DNA from: Yinghuangia elevatio
GTDB taxonomy: Bacteria; Actinomycetota; Actinomycetes; Streptomycetales; Streptomycetaceae
Reading direction: 5' to 3'
Assembly: GCF_040649515.1 (NCBI RefSeq)
Contig: NZ_JBEZFP010000056.1
Location: 1-51,971, forward strand
DNA length: 51,971 nt
The notes beneath the pieces were generated by a model. It ran no database searches. It was not told where the DNA came from and saw nothing but the letters and a program-made list of their open reading frames with translations. Positions 26,098 to 32,484 of the stretch are shown piece after piece. The position numbers and the translations under genes are program-made. The stretch's first letter is position 1. Every line of letters starts with the position of its first letter.

Positions 26098-26142
26098 ACG
26101 TGCTGCCTGGCCGGGGACGTGCTGCCTGGCTGGACGTGCTGC
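26098..26142. repeat. Three direct repeats in the LysR-SDR intergenic region
   Basis: ACGTGCTGC occurs at 26098, 26117 and 26134, the first two followed by CTGG. Spacing is 19 and 17 bp, roughly two helical turns, so they could be stacked binding sites, but no LysR-type T-N11-A box is obvious. Confidence 0.5.
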
Positions 26143-26260
26143 GCGGTCGGTTGCATGGCCGCCGCTGCTCGCCGTGGAACTGTCCTCGAAGAGCCGCTGC
26201 TCCCTCGCCGCACAGCCGCCGAACTGTTGTTGAACGAGCCAGCCTTGCCCAGGAGGAGTC

Positions 26261-26911
26261 ATGTCCGGATTGATCATCGTCGGAGCGGGACCGCTGATCG
26301 GCCGCTCCGTGGCCCGTCGCTTCGGCCGCGAGGGACTTCCCGTCGCGGTCGTCGCCCGTCGCCCGGCCGCGGCGGACGAGGTCGCCGCCGCGGTGCGCGC
26401 GGACGGCGGTCGCGCGGTGGCCTTCGCCGCCGATGCCACGGACGAGAAGGGCCTGCGTGCCGCCTTGGACGCCGCGGTCGAGGCGCACGGGGTGCCCGAC
26501 GCGGTCGTCTACAACGCCGGACTGATCCGCGCGGACCGGCTCGGCGAACTGGCTTCCGACGAATTCCTCGCGACCTTGGCGGTCAACGTCGTCGGCGCGC
26601 TGACCGCCGCTGCACACCTCGGCCCTCGGATGGCCGCGACCGGAGGCGGTGCGTTCCTGATCACCGGGGGCATGCCGCAGCCGCTCGCGAGCCACGTCAG
26701 CCTGTCGCTCGGCAAGGCGGGCGTACGCGCTGCCGCGGACATGCTGGCGCAGGAACTCGGACCCTCGGGCGTCCACGTGGCGACCGTCACGGTGGCCGGC
26801 GAGGTCAGGACGGGCACGGCGTACGACCCCGACGACATCGCGGACCTGTACTGGGAGTTGTACCGGCAGTCGCCCGAGGAGTGGGAACGGGAAGTCCTGT
26901 TCGCCCGCTGA
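26261..26911 (+). CDS. Atypical short-chain dehydrogenase without catalytic tyrosine
   Basis: 216 residues from ATG at 26261, with AGGAGG 6 nt upstream. Rossmann start is GLIIVGAGPLIGRSVARRFG, a shifted glycine motif. NADP-type arginines (VARRP), DATDEK and NAG (VYNAGLIRADR) are present. At the active site, where SDRs have YxxxK, the sequence is SLSLGKAG, so Lys is kept but Tyr is Leu; the catalytic Ser position reads TGGMPQ. It is also short for the family. It may bind NAD(P)H without classical SDR chemistry. Divergent from the LysR gene, so likely under its control. Confidence 0.85.
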   Translation: MSGLIIVGAGPLIGRSVARRFGREGLPVAVVARRPAAADEVAAAVRADGGRAVAFAADATDEKGLRAALDAAVEAHGVPDAVVYNAGLIRADRLGELASDEFLATLAVNVVGALTAAAHLGPRMAATGGGAFLITGGMPQPLASHVSLSLGKAGVRAAADMLAQELGPSGVHVATVTVAGEVRTGTAYDPDDIADLYWELYRQSPEEWEREVLFAR

Positions 26912-27018
26912 GCGGCCGACCGCCGGGGCGCGCACTCGGCAGGCGGGGGAGCCGGAAGCGGGGAGCCGGAAACGGGAACTGCGGAGCTGAAGTCGGAAGC
27001 CCGGGGAGTCGGATGCCC

Positions 27019-27046
27019 TTGCGCTTCTGAATCAGAAGCATAGGCT
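27019..27046 (+). promoter_or_regulatory. Promoter of the carboxymuconolactone decarboxylase-like gene
   Basis: TTGCGC (27019-27024) and TAGGCT (27041-27046) are separated by 16 bp. The upstream palindromic operator occupies the spacer, so binding would block RNA polymerase. Confidence 0.55.
27023..27039. promoter_or_regulatory. Operator copy 1 (17-bp palindrome)
   Basis: GCTTCTGA-A-TCAGAAGC, a perfect palindrome between the -35 and -10. Its near copy lies 37 bp downstream. Confidence 0.65.
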
Positions 27047-27059
27047 GGGCGCGTCGAGT

Positions 27060-27076
27060 GATTCTGAATTCGAAGC
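27060..27076. promoter_or_regulatory. Operator copy 2 (degenerate 17-bp palindrome)
   Basis: GATTCTGAATTCGAAGC matches copy 1 at 14 of 17 positions and ends 3 bp before the GGAGG ribosome site of the gene at 27092. Two sites spaced 37 bp centre to centre suggest cooperative binding. Confidence 0.6.
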
Positions 27077-27091
27077 GCAGGAGGTCGTCCC

Positions 27092-27646
27092 GTGCCCCGC
27101 ATCGCTCCGCTCTCCCCGCCCTACGAGCCCGGCGTCGGCGACGCCCTCACGGCCTGGATGGGCGGGGTGGACAAGGAACCGCTCCTGCTTTTCCGCACCT
27201 TGCTGCGCAACGAGGAACTCGCCTCACGCATGCGGGTGTTGGGTGCCGGACTGCTCGCCCACGGCAAACTCCCCGCGGCCGACCGGGAACTGGTGGTCGC
27301 CCGTGTGTGCGCCCGCTCCGCCTGCCGGTACGAGTGGAGCGTGCACGCGGCGATCTTCGGAGAGGCCGTCGGCTTCACCGCGGACCTGCTGGCCGCGACC
27401 GTGACGGCTCCGCCGGACGACCCCCGCTGGTCTCCGCGTCAGGCCGCGCTGCTCGGCGCCGCGGACGAGTTGCACCGTACGGCCGCCCTCTCCGACCCGG
27501 CATGGCAGGCCCTGGCCGCGCACTTCGACGAGGACCAGATCCTCGAGTTCCTGGTGCTCTGCGGCTGGTACCGGACCGTCGCCTACCTCGCGAACGGCCT
27601 GCGCCTGGAGTCCGAGCCGTGGAGTACGCCGTACCCGGGCACGTAG
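27092..27646 (+). CDS. Carboxymuconolactone decarboxylase / AhpD-like protein
   Basis: 184 residues from GTG at 27092, with AGGAGG 7 nt upstream. Helical AhpD-like fold: LGAGLLAHGKLPAADRELVVARV leads into the conserved active-site helix. The usual CxxC is replaced by CARSACRYEW, with cysteines spaced as C-x4-C, and His in SVHAAIFGEAVGF. The altered spacing questions AhpD-type thiol peroxidase chemistry; a decarboxylase-like or uncharacterised redox role is possible. The promoter carries two palindromic operators. Convergent with an HxlR-type regulator 10 bp away, which is a candidate repressor. Confidence 0.87.
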   Translation: MPRIAPLSPPYEPGVGDALTAWMGGVDKEPLLLFRTLLRNEELASRMRVLGAGLLAHGKLPAADRELVVARVCARSACRYEWSVHAAIFGEAVGFTADLLAATVTAPPDDPRWSPRQAALLGAADELHRTAALSDPAWQALAAHFDEDQILEFLVLCGWYRTVAYLANGLRLESEPWSTPYPGT

Positions 27647-27656
27647 GGCGTCGGCG

Positions 27657-28091
27657 TCACCGCCGCGGGCGACCCGCCTCGGTGCCGGTGCCAGTACCGG
27701 TGTCGGCGCTGGTACCGGCTCCGTCGGCCTCGGCTGCGCCCATCTGCCGCGCCCACTTGTCGCTCCACGCGGTCAACGGCCCCAGCGCGTCGACCAACTC
27801 GCGTCCCAAAGCCGTGAGTCGATAGCTGTCGTCGCCCGACTCGACGAGCCCCGCGTCGGCGAGTTCGCTCAGGCGGGTGCTCAGGACGCTCGACGACATG
27901 CCCTCGCAGCGCCGCTGCAACTCGCGGAACCCGGCCGGGTCGAGGCTCAGTTCCCACAACACCCGCAGCGCCCAGCGGCGACCGAGCAGGTCCAGGGCGG
28001 CCATCATGGGGCGCCCCGACGTCGAACCGCGCACCGGCGTACCCGGACGCGGGCTCGGATGCGAACCCGGATGCGGACCGCGTGCTGCCAT
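27657..28091 (-). CDS. HxlR family winged-helix regulator
   Basis: 144 residues from ATG at 28091 with AGGAGG 7 nt upstream. After a Pro/Ser-rich N-terminal extension of about 27 residues comes the HxlR domain: MAALDLLGRRWALRVLWELS, FRELQRRCEGMSSSVLSTRL, LADAGLVESGDDSYRLTALG and a C-terminal dimer helix (WSDKWARQM). The tail is Thr/Gly repetitive (TGTGTGTE). The family includes formaldehyde- and quinone-responsive repressors. The typical redox cysteine near the N-terminus is absent, the only Cys being in RRCEGM. It may regulate the convergent AhpD-like gene or the divergent leader/monooxygenase unit; neither is proven. Confidence 0.88.
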   Translation of the reverse strand: MAARGPHPGSHPSPRPGTPVRGSTSGRPMMAALDLLGRRWALRVLWELSLDPAGFRELQRRCEGMSSSVLSTRLSELADAGLVESGDDSYRLTALGRELVDALGPLTAWSDKWARQMGAAEADGAGTSADTGTGTGTEAGRPRR

Positions 28092-28133
28092 CGCCTGTCC
28101 TCCTGTTCGCCCGGCCGACTTTCCTTCGTACGC

Positions 28134-28183
28134 CGGATGCAGGATAGAGGCGGACGACTTGTCGCCATGTGTACCAGCATCCG
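28134..28183. promoter_or_regulatory. HxlR/leader divergent promoter region with inverted repeat
   Basis: CGGATGC (28134-28140) and GCATCCG (28177-28183) form a spaced inverted repeat around a minus-strand TATCCT -10 (28146-28141). Possible HxlR autoregulatory site. Low certainty. Confidence 0.35.
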
Positions 28184-28227
28184 AGACACTCTTGCCGCGC
28201 CGGAAAACCGGCGGCCAGGATGGCGGC

Positions 28228-28323
28228 ATGGCCCTTGACCTCGTCTCGCGACGCCACGTGGATCTGATGCGTGTCGCGACCATGGCGTGTCGGGCCCACT
28301 CTCTGCGTGCCGCCCGCATCTGA
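28228..28323 (+). CDS. Attenuator leader peptide of the sulfur-assimilation type
   Basis: 31 residues: MALDLVSRRHVDLMRVATMA then CRAHSLRAARI. ATG at 28228 follows AGGA by 7 nt. The block L-V-S-R-R-H-V-D-L-x-R-V followed by a single Cys is the signature of the short putative leader peptides found upstream of sulfur genes in Streptomyces. There, ribosome stalling at the Cys codon is thought to control a downstream attenuator. Here it precedes an SsuD-like gene by 195 bp with a hairpin in between (28458-28477), which fits cysteine-responsive attenuation. Family assignment is strong; the mechanism in this locus is inferred. Confidence 0.82.
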   Translation: MALDLVSRRHVDLMRVATMACRAHSLRAARI

Positions 28324-28457
28324 CGCAGCACGCCACTTCCGCCGACGCCGGTTCCAGCCGCACTCACAGCCGCACTCACACGTGCGCGTTCGCGCGCCGT
28401 ACCCGCGCCGCACCCAGAGCCGCAGCCACACCTGCCCCGCCGCCGGTCGTACGCCGC

Positions 28458-28477
28458 CCCGCGTCCACCCACGCGGG
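28458..28477 (+). terminator. Hairpin between leader peptide and monooxygenase gene
   Basis: CCCGCGT-CCACCC-ACGCGGG: 7-bp GC arms, 6-nt loop, 41 bp before the start of the monooxygenase. A candidate attenuator stem for the leader peptide at 28228. Confidence 0.5.
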
Positions 28478-28517
28478 CGCGCCGCTCCCATCCGCCCATG
28501 ACTCCCGGGATCACCGC

Positions 28518-29645
28518 ATGTCGCCAGCCCCCTTGTTCCACTGGTTCCTGCCCACCGGCGGCGACGGCCGCGACCCCGGCGGTGTCACCGCCGTTCAAGG
28601 CCGCACCGGCGCCGCCACCCGACGCCCCGCCGACATCGGCTACCTGTCCCAGGTCGCCCGGGCCGCGGAGCAGTCCGGCTTCACCGCGCTGCTCACCCCG
28701 GTCGGCCTGGGCTGCGTCGACCCGTGGATCCTGACGGCGGCACTTGCGCAGCACACCGACCGGATCGGGTTCCTGGTGGCCTTCCGCGCCGGCTTCGCCA
28801 GCCCCACGCTGATCGCCCAACAGGCGGACGCCTTCCGCAGGTTCGCGGGCGGGCGCGTACGCCTGAACGTGGTGACCGGCGGCGATCCGGCCGAGCAGCG
28901 GGCGTACGGCGACGACCTGGACCACGACGCGCGCTACGAACGCACCGACGAGACCATGGCAGTGCTGCGTGACCTGCTCGACGGCAAGCGCGTGGACTTC
29001 ACCGGCCGGCATGTGCGGATCGACGGAGCGCAACTGGTGGATCCGAGCGTCGGCTTCCCCGTGCCGCTGTACTTCGGCGGTGCGTCGCCCGCCGCCGAGG
29101 ACGTGGCGGCGCGCCGGGCGGACGTGCAACTCCTCTGGGGTGAACCGCCGTCCGCGATTGCCGACCGCATCACGCGGCTGCGCGAGCGAGCCGGCGCCGC
29201 AGGCCGCTCACTCCGGTACGGGCTGCGCGTGCACGTCATTTCGCGCGACACCTCCGCCGAAGCCTGGGTTGAGGCCGAACGCATCCAGTCCCGCTTCGAT
29301 CCCGAGGCCGTCCGTGCGAGCCAGGCGCGCTTCGCGGCGATGGACTCCACCGGGCAGGCGCGCATGGCCGCCCTGCACGGCGGCGCGCACGACGCCTCGG
29401 TCCGCGACCTCGTGGTGGCGCCCAACCTCTGGGCCGGGATCGGGCTCGTACGCGAAGGCGTGGGCACCGCCGTCGTCGGCTCGCACGACGAAGTCGCGGC
29501 CCGGCTGGCGGAGTACCACGGGCTGGGCATCGACGAGTTCGTGCTGTCCGGCTATCCGCATCTGGAGGAGGCGTACCGCGTGGGCGAGGAGGTCGTCCCG
29601 CGGCTGCACGCGCTGCTCGCCGCCACCCGCGACGCGGCGGCATAG
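28518..29645 (+). CDS. FMNH2-dependent alkanesulfonate monooxygenase-like (LLM class, SsuD type)
   Basis: 375 residues from ATG at 28518 (MSPAPLFHWFLPTGGDGRDP). Luciferase-like TIM barrel. Family segments are ARAAEQSGFTALLTPVGLGC, RIGFLVAFRAGFASPTLIAQ, RVRLNVVTGGDPAEQRAYGD, DHDARYERTDE and LYFGGASPAAEDVAA, all close to SsuD. SsuD releases sulfite from alkanesulfonates using reduced flavin from an SsuE reductase. No ssuE or ssuABC transporter is adjacent, so it would depend on a reductase elsewhere (the FMN reductase at 37685 is one candidate). Expression is probably sulfur-controlled through the upstream leader peptide. A heptameric repeat array follows the stop by 8 bp. Confidence 0.9.
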   Translation: MSPAPLFHWFLPTGGDGRDPGGVTAVQGRTGAATRRPADIGYLSQVARAAEQSGFTALLTPVGLGCVDPWILTAALAQHTDRIGFLVAFRAGFASPTLIAQQADAFRRFAGGRVRLNVVTGGDPAEQRAYGDDLDHDARYERTDETMAVLRDLLDGKRVDFTGRHVRIDGAQLVDPSVGFPVPLYFGGASPAAEDVAARRADVQLLWGEPPSAIADRITRLRERAGAAGRSLRYGLRVHVISRDTSAEAWVEAERIQSRFDPEAVRASQARFAAMDSTGQARMAALHGGAHDASVRDLVVAPNLWAGIGLVREGVGTAVVGSHDEVAARLAEYHGLGIDEFVLSGYPHLEEAYRVGEEVVPRLHALLAATRDAAA

Positions 29646-29653
29646 CGGCCCGA

Positions 29654-29765
29654 GGCACCAGGCTCTCGGTACCAGGCACCAGGCTCTCGGTACCAGGCTC
29701 CGGGCATCGGGCATCGGGCATCGGGTACCAGGCATCAGGTACCAGGCATCAGGTACCAGGCATAG
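29654..29765. repeat. Heptanucleotide tandem array (16 units of GGNNNNN)
   Basis: Sixteen contiguous heptads, each starting GG: GGCACCA, GGCTCTC, GGTACCA (this triplet twice), GGCTCCG, GGCATCG three times, then GGTACCA/GGCATCA alternating, ending GGCATAG. It starts 8 bp after the SsuD-like stop and lies between convergent genes. Confidence 0.85.
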
Positions 29766-29815
29766 ACACCAGGCATCCGGCCGCAGGCCTCCTCTCCCGC
29801 CACCCTCCCCAGACC

Positions 29816-30385
29816 TCACAACACCGGTTCCTCCGGAGGTTCGAGCGGGGAGTAGAGCGCCCGGCGGTTGTTGAGGTGTGCCAGGTGCCAGATGCGGCCC
29901 TTGGCGTCGAGGTCCAGCGGCGGGGGGTTGGGGACCCACGCCAGCGTGATGCCCTCGGGGGAGACCGCCTGCATCTTCTCCACGTTGCGCGCGGCCGCGA
30001 AGCGTTCGGCCGCTTCGCGGTCGCGCCACAAGGGGTGCCCGGGATAGTCGCGTTCGCCGCGCCCCGGTCGGGTCATGGCGCGTAGGAGTGCGGGGCTGTA
30101 GATGCCCCTGACCCGGAAGTTCTCGAGGTGGCGGCTTTCGATGACGATGCGGATGTACGAGGTGCGGTTGCCCCGGTGGCGTCCGACGACGAACAATTTC
30201 TCGCCGCCGTCGCCCCATTGCGGGGGCAGTACCCACACCTTGGCCCCGCCGGAGAAGTGCCGCAGGCCCCTGCGGATGTCGAGGCCGCCCTCGCCCTGGG
30301 CGGTTTCGGAGCGCACGTTGGCCACCACTCCGAACGCCGACATTTCCGCCGGTGTCTGCGCCCCGGCCGCCGCGGTGCCGTCCAT
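29816..30385 (-). CDS. Conserved hypothetical protein, actinobacterial
   Basis: 189 residues from ATG at 30385 (MDGTAAAGAQTPAEMSAFGV); a TTG 12 codons upstream is less likely. No TM segment or signal peptide. Mixed alpha/beta sequence with KVWVLPPQWGDGGEKLFVVG, GNRTSYIRIVIESRHLENFR, HPLWRDREAAERFA and HLNNRRALYSP. I do not recognise the family. Proline/tryptophan-rich segments suggest a folded cytoplasmic protein. It lies 69 bp downstream of, and on the same strand as, the small zinc-finger gene at 30455-30589, so they may be co-transcribed. Confidence 0.72.
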   Translation of the reverse strand: MDGTAAAGAQTPAEMSAFGVVANVRSETAQGEGGLDIRRGLRHFSGGAKVWVLPPQWGDGGEKLFVVGRHRGNRTSYIRIVIESRHLENFRVRGIYSPALLRAMTRPGRGERDYPGHPLWRDREAAERFAAARNVEKMQAVSPEGITLAWVPNPPPLDLDAKGRIWHLAHLNNRRALYSPLEPPEEPVL

Positions 30386-30454
30386 GCGGCCATGCTCGCG
30401 GCGTACCGGTGCGTCGGGCAACGCCTTTCCCGGCTTGCGGTGGGCGTCGCGAAG

Positions 30455-30589
30455 TCAGACCGGACTCTGGCCGGTGCCGCGACAGGTCGAGCAGTCGACC
30501 CATTCGCGGCGTTCGACGACCTTGCCGTCTCTGACCTCGGTGACGATCCGGAAGTAACCCTTCCGGCCCCCGCACACGCCGCACTCCAT
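30455..30589 (-). CDS. 44-residue CxxC zinc-finger-like protein
   Basis: ATG at 30589 with GGAGG 8 nt upstream. The sequence begins MECGVCGGRKGYF and ends DCSTCRGTGQSPV. The two CxxC pairs, one as CxxCxGTG, are spaced as a single DnaJ-type zinc module. 44 residues in all, with a short beta hairpin (FRIVTEVRDGKVVERREWV) between. It probably binds one zinc. Function unknown; first gene of a likely two-gene unit with 29816-30385. Confidence 0.75.
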   Translation of the reverse strand: MECGVCGGRKGYFRIVTEVRDGKVVERREWVDCSTCRGTGQSPV

Positions 30590-30659
30590 GGGAACGTCCT
30601 CCGTCCGCGTCCACGGCCGTTACGGTGAGTCTAGGACCCCTCACGGCGCTGGAGTACCC

Positions 30660-30863
30660 GTGGACGATGACAACGGATGGCGTAACGCGTGGCCGTTCCG
30701 CTGCCACGACGAAGTCCCGCACGCGTGGAAGTACAACGGGGAGTACGTGCCGGGAAAGCCCTGGTCGAAGTACTGCCTGGGCTGCTTCATGGTCAAGGCG
30801 GGCAACACCACCGACAACGACCCGACGCCGGAGGCGGCCGCGATGCCTCGGATGAACGGGTGA
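30660..30863 (+). CDS. Small conserved hypothetical protein with Cys/Trp-rich core
   Basis: 67 residues from GTG at 30660, preceded by GGAG at 6 nt. Contains WPFRCHDEVPHAWKYNGEYV and WSKYCLGCFMVKAG: one Cys-His and a CxxC that could bind a metal. No TM segment. It is divergent from the zinc-finger gene at 30455-30589, which is also cysteine rich, with only 70 bp between starts. A TAGGAC -10 candidate lies about 20 bp upstream. Function unknown. Confidence 0.65.
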   Translation: MDDDNGWRNAWPFRCHDEVPHAWKYNGEYVPGKPWSKYCLGCFMVKAGNTTDNDPTPEAAAMPRMNG

Positions 30864-30950
30864 ATCAGGACAACTCTCGCGTTTCTCTCCATGAGGTGCG
30901 TCGTTGAGCACGTTGCCGAACCCCATCGGCAGCGATTTCGTGGAGGAATT

Positions 30951-31193
30951 GTGAACAACATCAAGAAGGCGGCCGTTCTCGTCGCCGTCGCCGGCGGCGT
31001 CGTGGCCGCGGGCACCGGTGCCGCCCACGCCAGCTCCGAGGCGGACGGCGCGGCCGTCGGTTCGCCCGGTGTCCTGTCCGGCAACGCCGTCCAGGTCCCC
31101 GTGCACATTCCGGTGAACGTCTGCGGCAACAGCGTGGACGTCATCGGCGCGCTGAACCCCGCCTTCGGGAACACGTGCATCAACAACGGCTGA
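30951..31193 (+). CDS. Short chaplin
   Basis: 80 residues from GTG at 30951 with GGAGGAATT upstream. Signal peptide VNNIKKAAVLVAVAGGVVAA ends near AAHA-SS. The mature part is a single chaplin domain: GVLSGNAVQVPVHIPVNVCG, then NPAFGNTC, with the two conserved cysteines and the SGN-x-VQ-x-P motif. There is no LPXTG anchor, so it is of the short ChpD-H type. Chaplins assemble into amyloid-like surfactant fibrils that let aerial hyphae break the water surface. This is the strongest single indicator that the host is a sporulating mycelial actinomycete. Strong double hairpin follows. Confidence 0.94.
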   Translation: MNNIKKAAVLVAVAGGVVAAGTGAAHASSEADGAAVGSPGVLSGNAVQVPVHIPVNVCGNSVDVIGALNPAFGNTCINNG

Positions 31194-31207
31194 GCCGTCC
31201 TGCCGGA

Positions 31208-31278
31208 CCGCGGCCTGCCTCCTTGGCCGCGGACGGCCGCGACAAGCGCCCCGCCTCCCGGTACGCCGGGAGCGGGGC
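31208..31278 (+). terminator. Double hairpin terminator after the chaplin gene
   Basis: First hairpin CCGCGGCC-9 nt-GGCCGCGG (31208-31232), second with arms GCCCCGCCTCCCGG / CCGGGAGCGGGGC around TACG (31248-31278, one bulge). It starts 15 bp after the stop codon. Confidence 0.8.
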
Positions 31279-31671
31279 CGCTCGCGTTTCGGGCCGCGAC
31301 CCCGGACACTTGGACCTTCGAGTGGACTTCGAGCACGCGGCTCCCGGCATTCGTCGACCTCCGGGGAGCGGGGCGCGAGCGGGTCCGACCCCGGGCACGG
31401 GAATGTGCGCGCGTATCGGACACTTGAACGAGGACCTGATCCGGACACTTTCGAAACCTAAATCGGTATCGAAGCGCCCAAGTGTGGTGACCGGATGCAG
31501 CTCTTCGATCGCAATCCGGTCACCTCGGCACCCGACCCGGCCCGACGGCCCCGAGAACCGCGATGATGGGGATTGCCTTCGTCGTTCTCCCACGTTGTTC
31601 ACGGTGACGCCGCGTTCACGGTGAAGCCGCGCGTCGGGAGACCAAGGTCAGTAGGCGGAAGAAGGGGTGCC
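31279..31671. other. Gene-free region before the prim-pol gene
   Basis: 393 bp without a convincing gene. GGACACTT occurs three times (about 31304, 31418 and 31442), and a relatively AT-rich patch (31448-31475) with TTCGA...TCGAA half-sites may be a promoter/operator. Confidence 0.45.
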
Positions 31672-32379
31672 ATGGACCGTACGGATCGCATCGGCAAGCG
31701 GGCCCGCGTGGCCGGATGGCTGCGTCGCGTGCAGCGCGAGGACCCGGGAGCGGGACGCGACCTGCGGGCCGACCTCATCCTCGACGTGGTACGCCTCGGC
31801 TGGCCCGTCTGCCCCGCCGCCCACCCCCTCGAATACGGCTGTTCGTGCGACCGCGTCGGCTGTCCGTCGCCCGGCATGCACCCCGTCTCGTTCGCCTGGC
31901 AGACCCAGGCCACCACCGACGTCGTCCAGGTCACCCGCTGGCTCGAGCGCCATCCGGACGCCAACTTCGTCACCGCCACCGGTGTCGCGCACGACGTCCT
32001 CGACGTCCCCGCACAGGCCGGCGAACTGGCCCTCCAAGCCCTCGGATCCGAGGTCGGCCCGGTCGCCGCCTGCGGCCCCGACCGGCACCTGTTCTTCACC
32101 GCCACGCGCGGCACCCCCGTCGACGAGGACGAGTGGTGGCCCTGCGAACTCGACTGCCACCCCGAGACCCTCGACGAACACCCCGGCCTGCGCTGGCACT
32201 GCCGCGGCAGCTATGTGCTCCTGCCGCCGTCCCGACACCCGTCGGGCGAGCAGATGCGCTGGATCCGCGGCCCCGAGACGCCGCTGCCGGACCCGCTGCG
32301 CGTCCTCGACGTGCTGACCGACGCGTGCGACACGGTCGGCGCGACGGCCACCGACTCCCGCTGGCTCATGGGCATGTGA
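31672..32379 (+). CDS. Bifunctional DNA primase/polymerase (prim-pol) domain protein
   Basis: 235 residues from ATG at 31672; GAAGGGG lies just upstream. The N-terminal two thirds match the archaeo-eukaryotic prim-pol family: GWPVCPAAHPLEYGCSCDRVGC with a Cys/His cluster, HPVSFAWQTQATTD, WLERHPDANFVTATG, RHLFFTATRG, and WHCRGSYVLLPPSRHPSG, the typical GG/S-YV-PPS stretch. No helicase domain is fused, as in the short Streptomyces chromosomal copies. Acidic catalytic residues are not obvious in the DxD position (LDVPAQ), so activity may be reduced. Could synthesise primers or be a nucleotide-binding remnant; the chromosomal role is unknown. Confidence 0.8.
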   Translation: MDRTDRIGKRARVAGWLRRVQREDPGAGRDLRADLILDVVRLGWPVCPAAHPLEYGCSCDRVGCPSPGMHPVSFAWQTQATTDVVQVTRWLERHPDANFVTATGVAHDVLDVPAQAGELALQALGSEVGPVAACGPDRHLFFTATRGTPVDEDEWWPCELDCHPETLDEHPGLRWHCRGSYVLLPPSRHPSGEQMRWIRGPETPLPDPLRVLDVLTDACDTVGATATDSRWLMGM

Positions 32380-32484
32380 CCCCGGGGGCCACTTTCCTGC
32401 CCAGGCCCTCCAGTTCCGTCGGTTCCTCCCGGTCCTTCGCGGTCCTTCCCGGTCCCGGTCCTTCTCGCTGCTCCCGCTGTTCCG

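Noticed and set aside
30641..31423. Minus-strand ORF opposite the chaplin gene
   Set aside because: Antisense shadow of a clear chaplin CDS.
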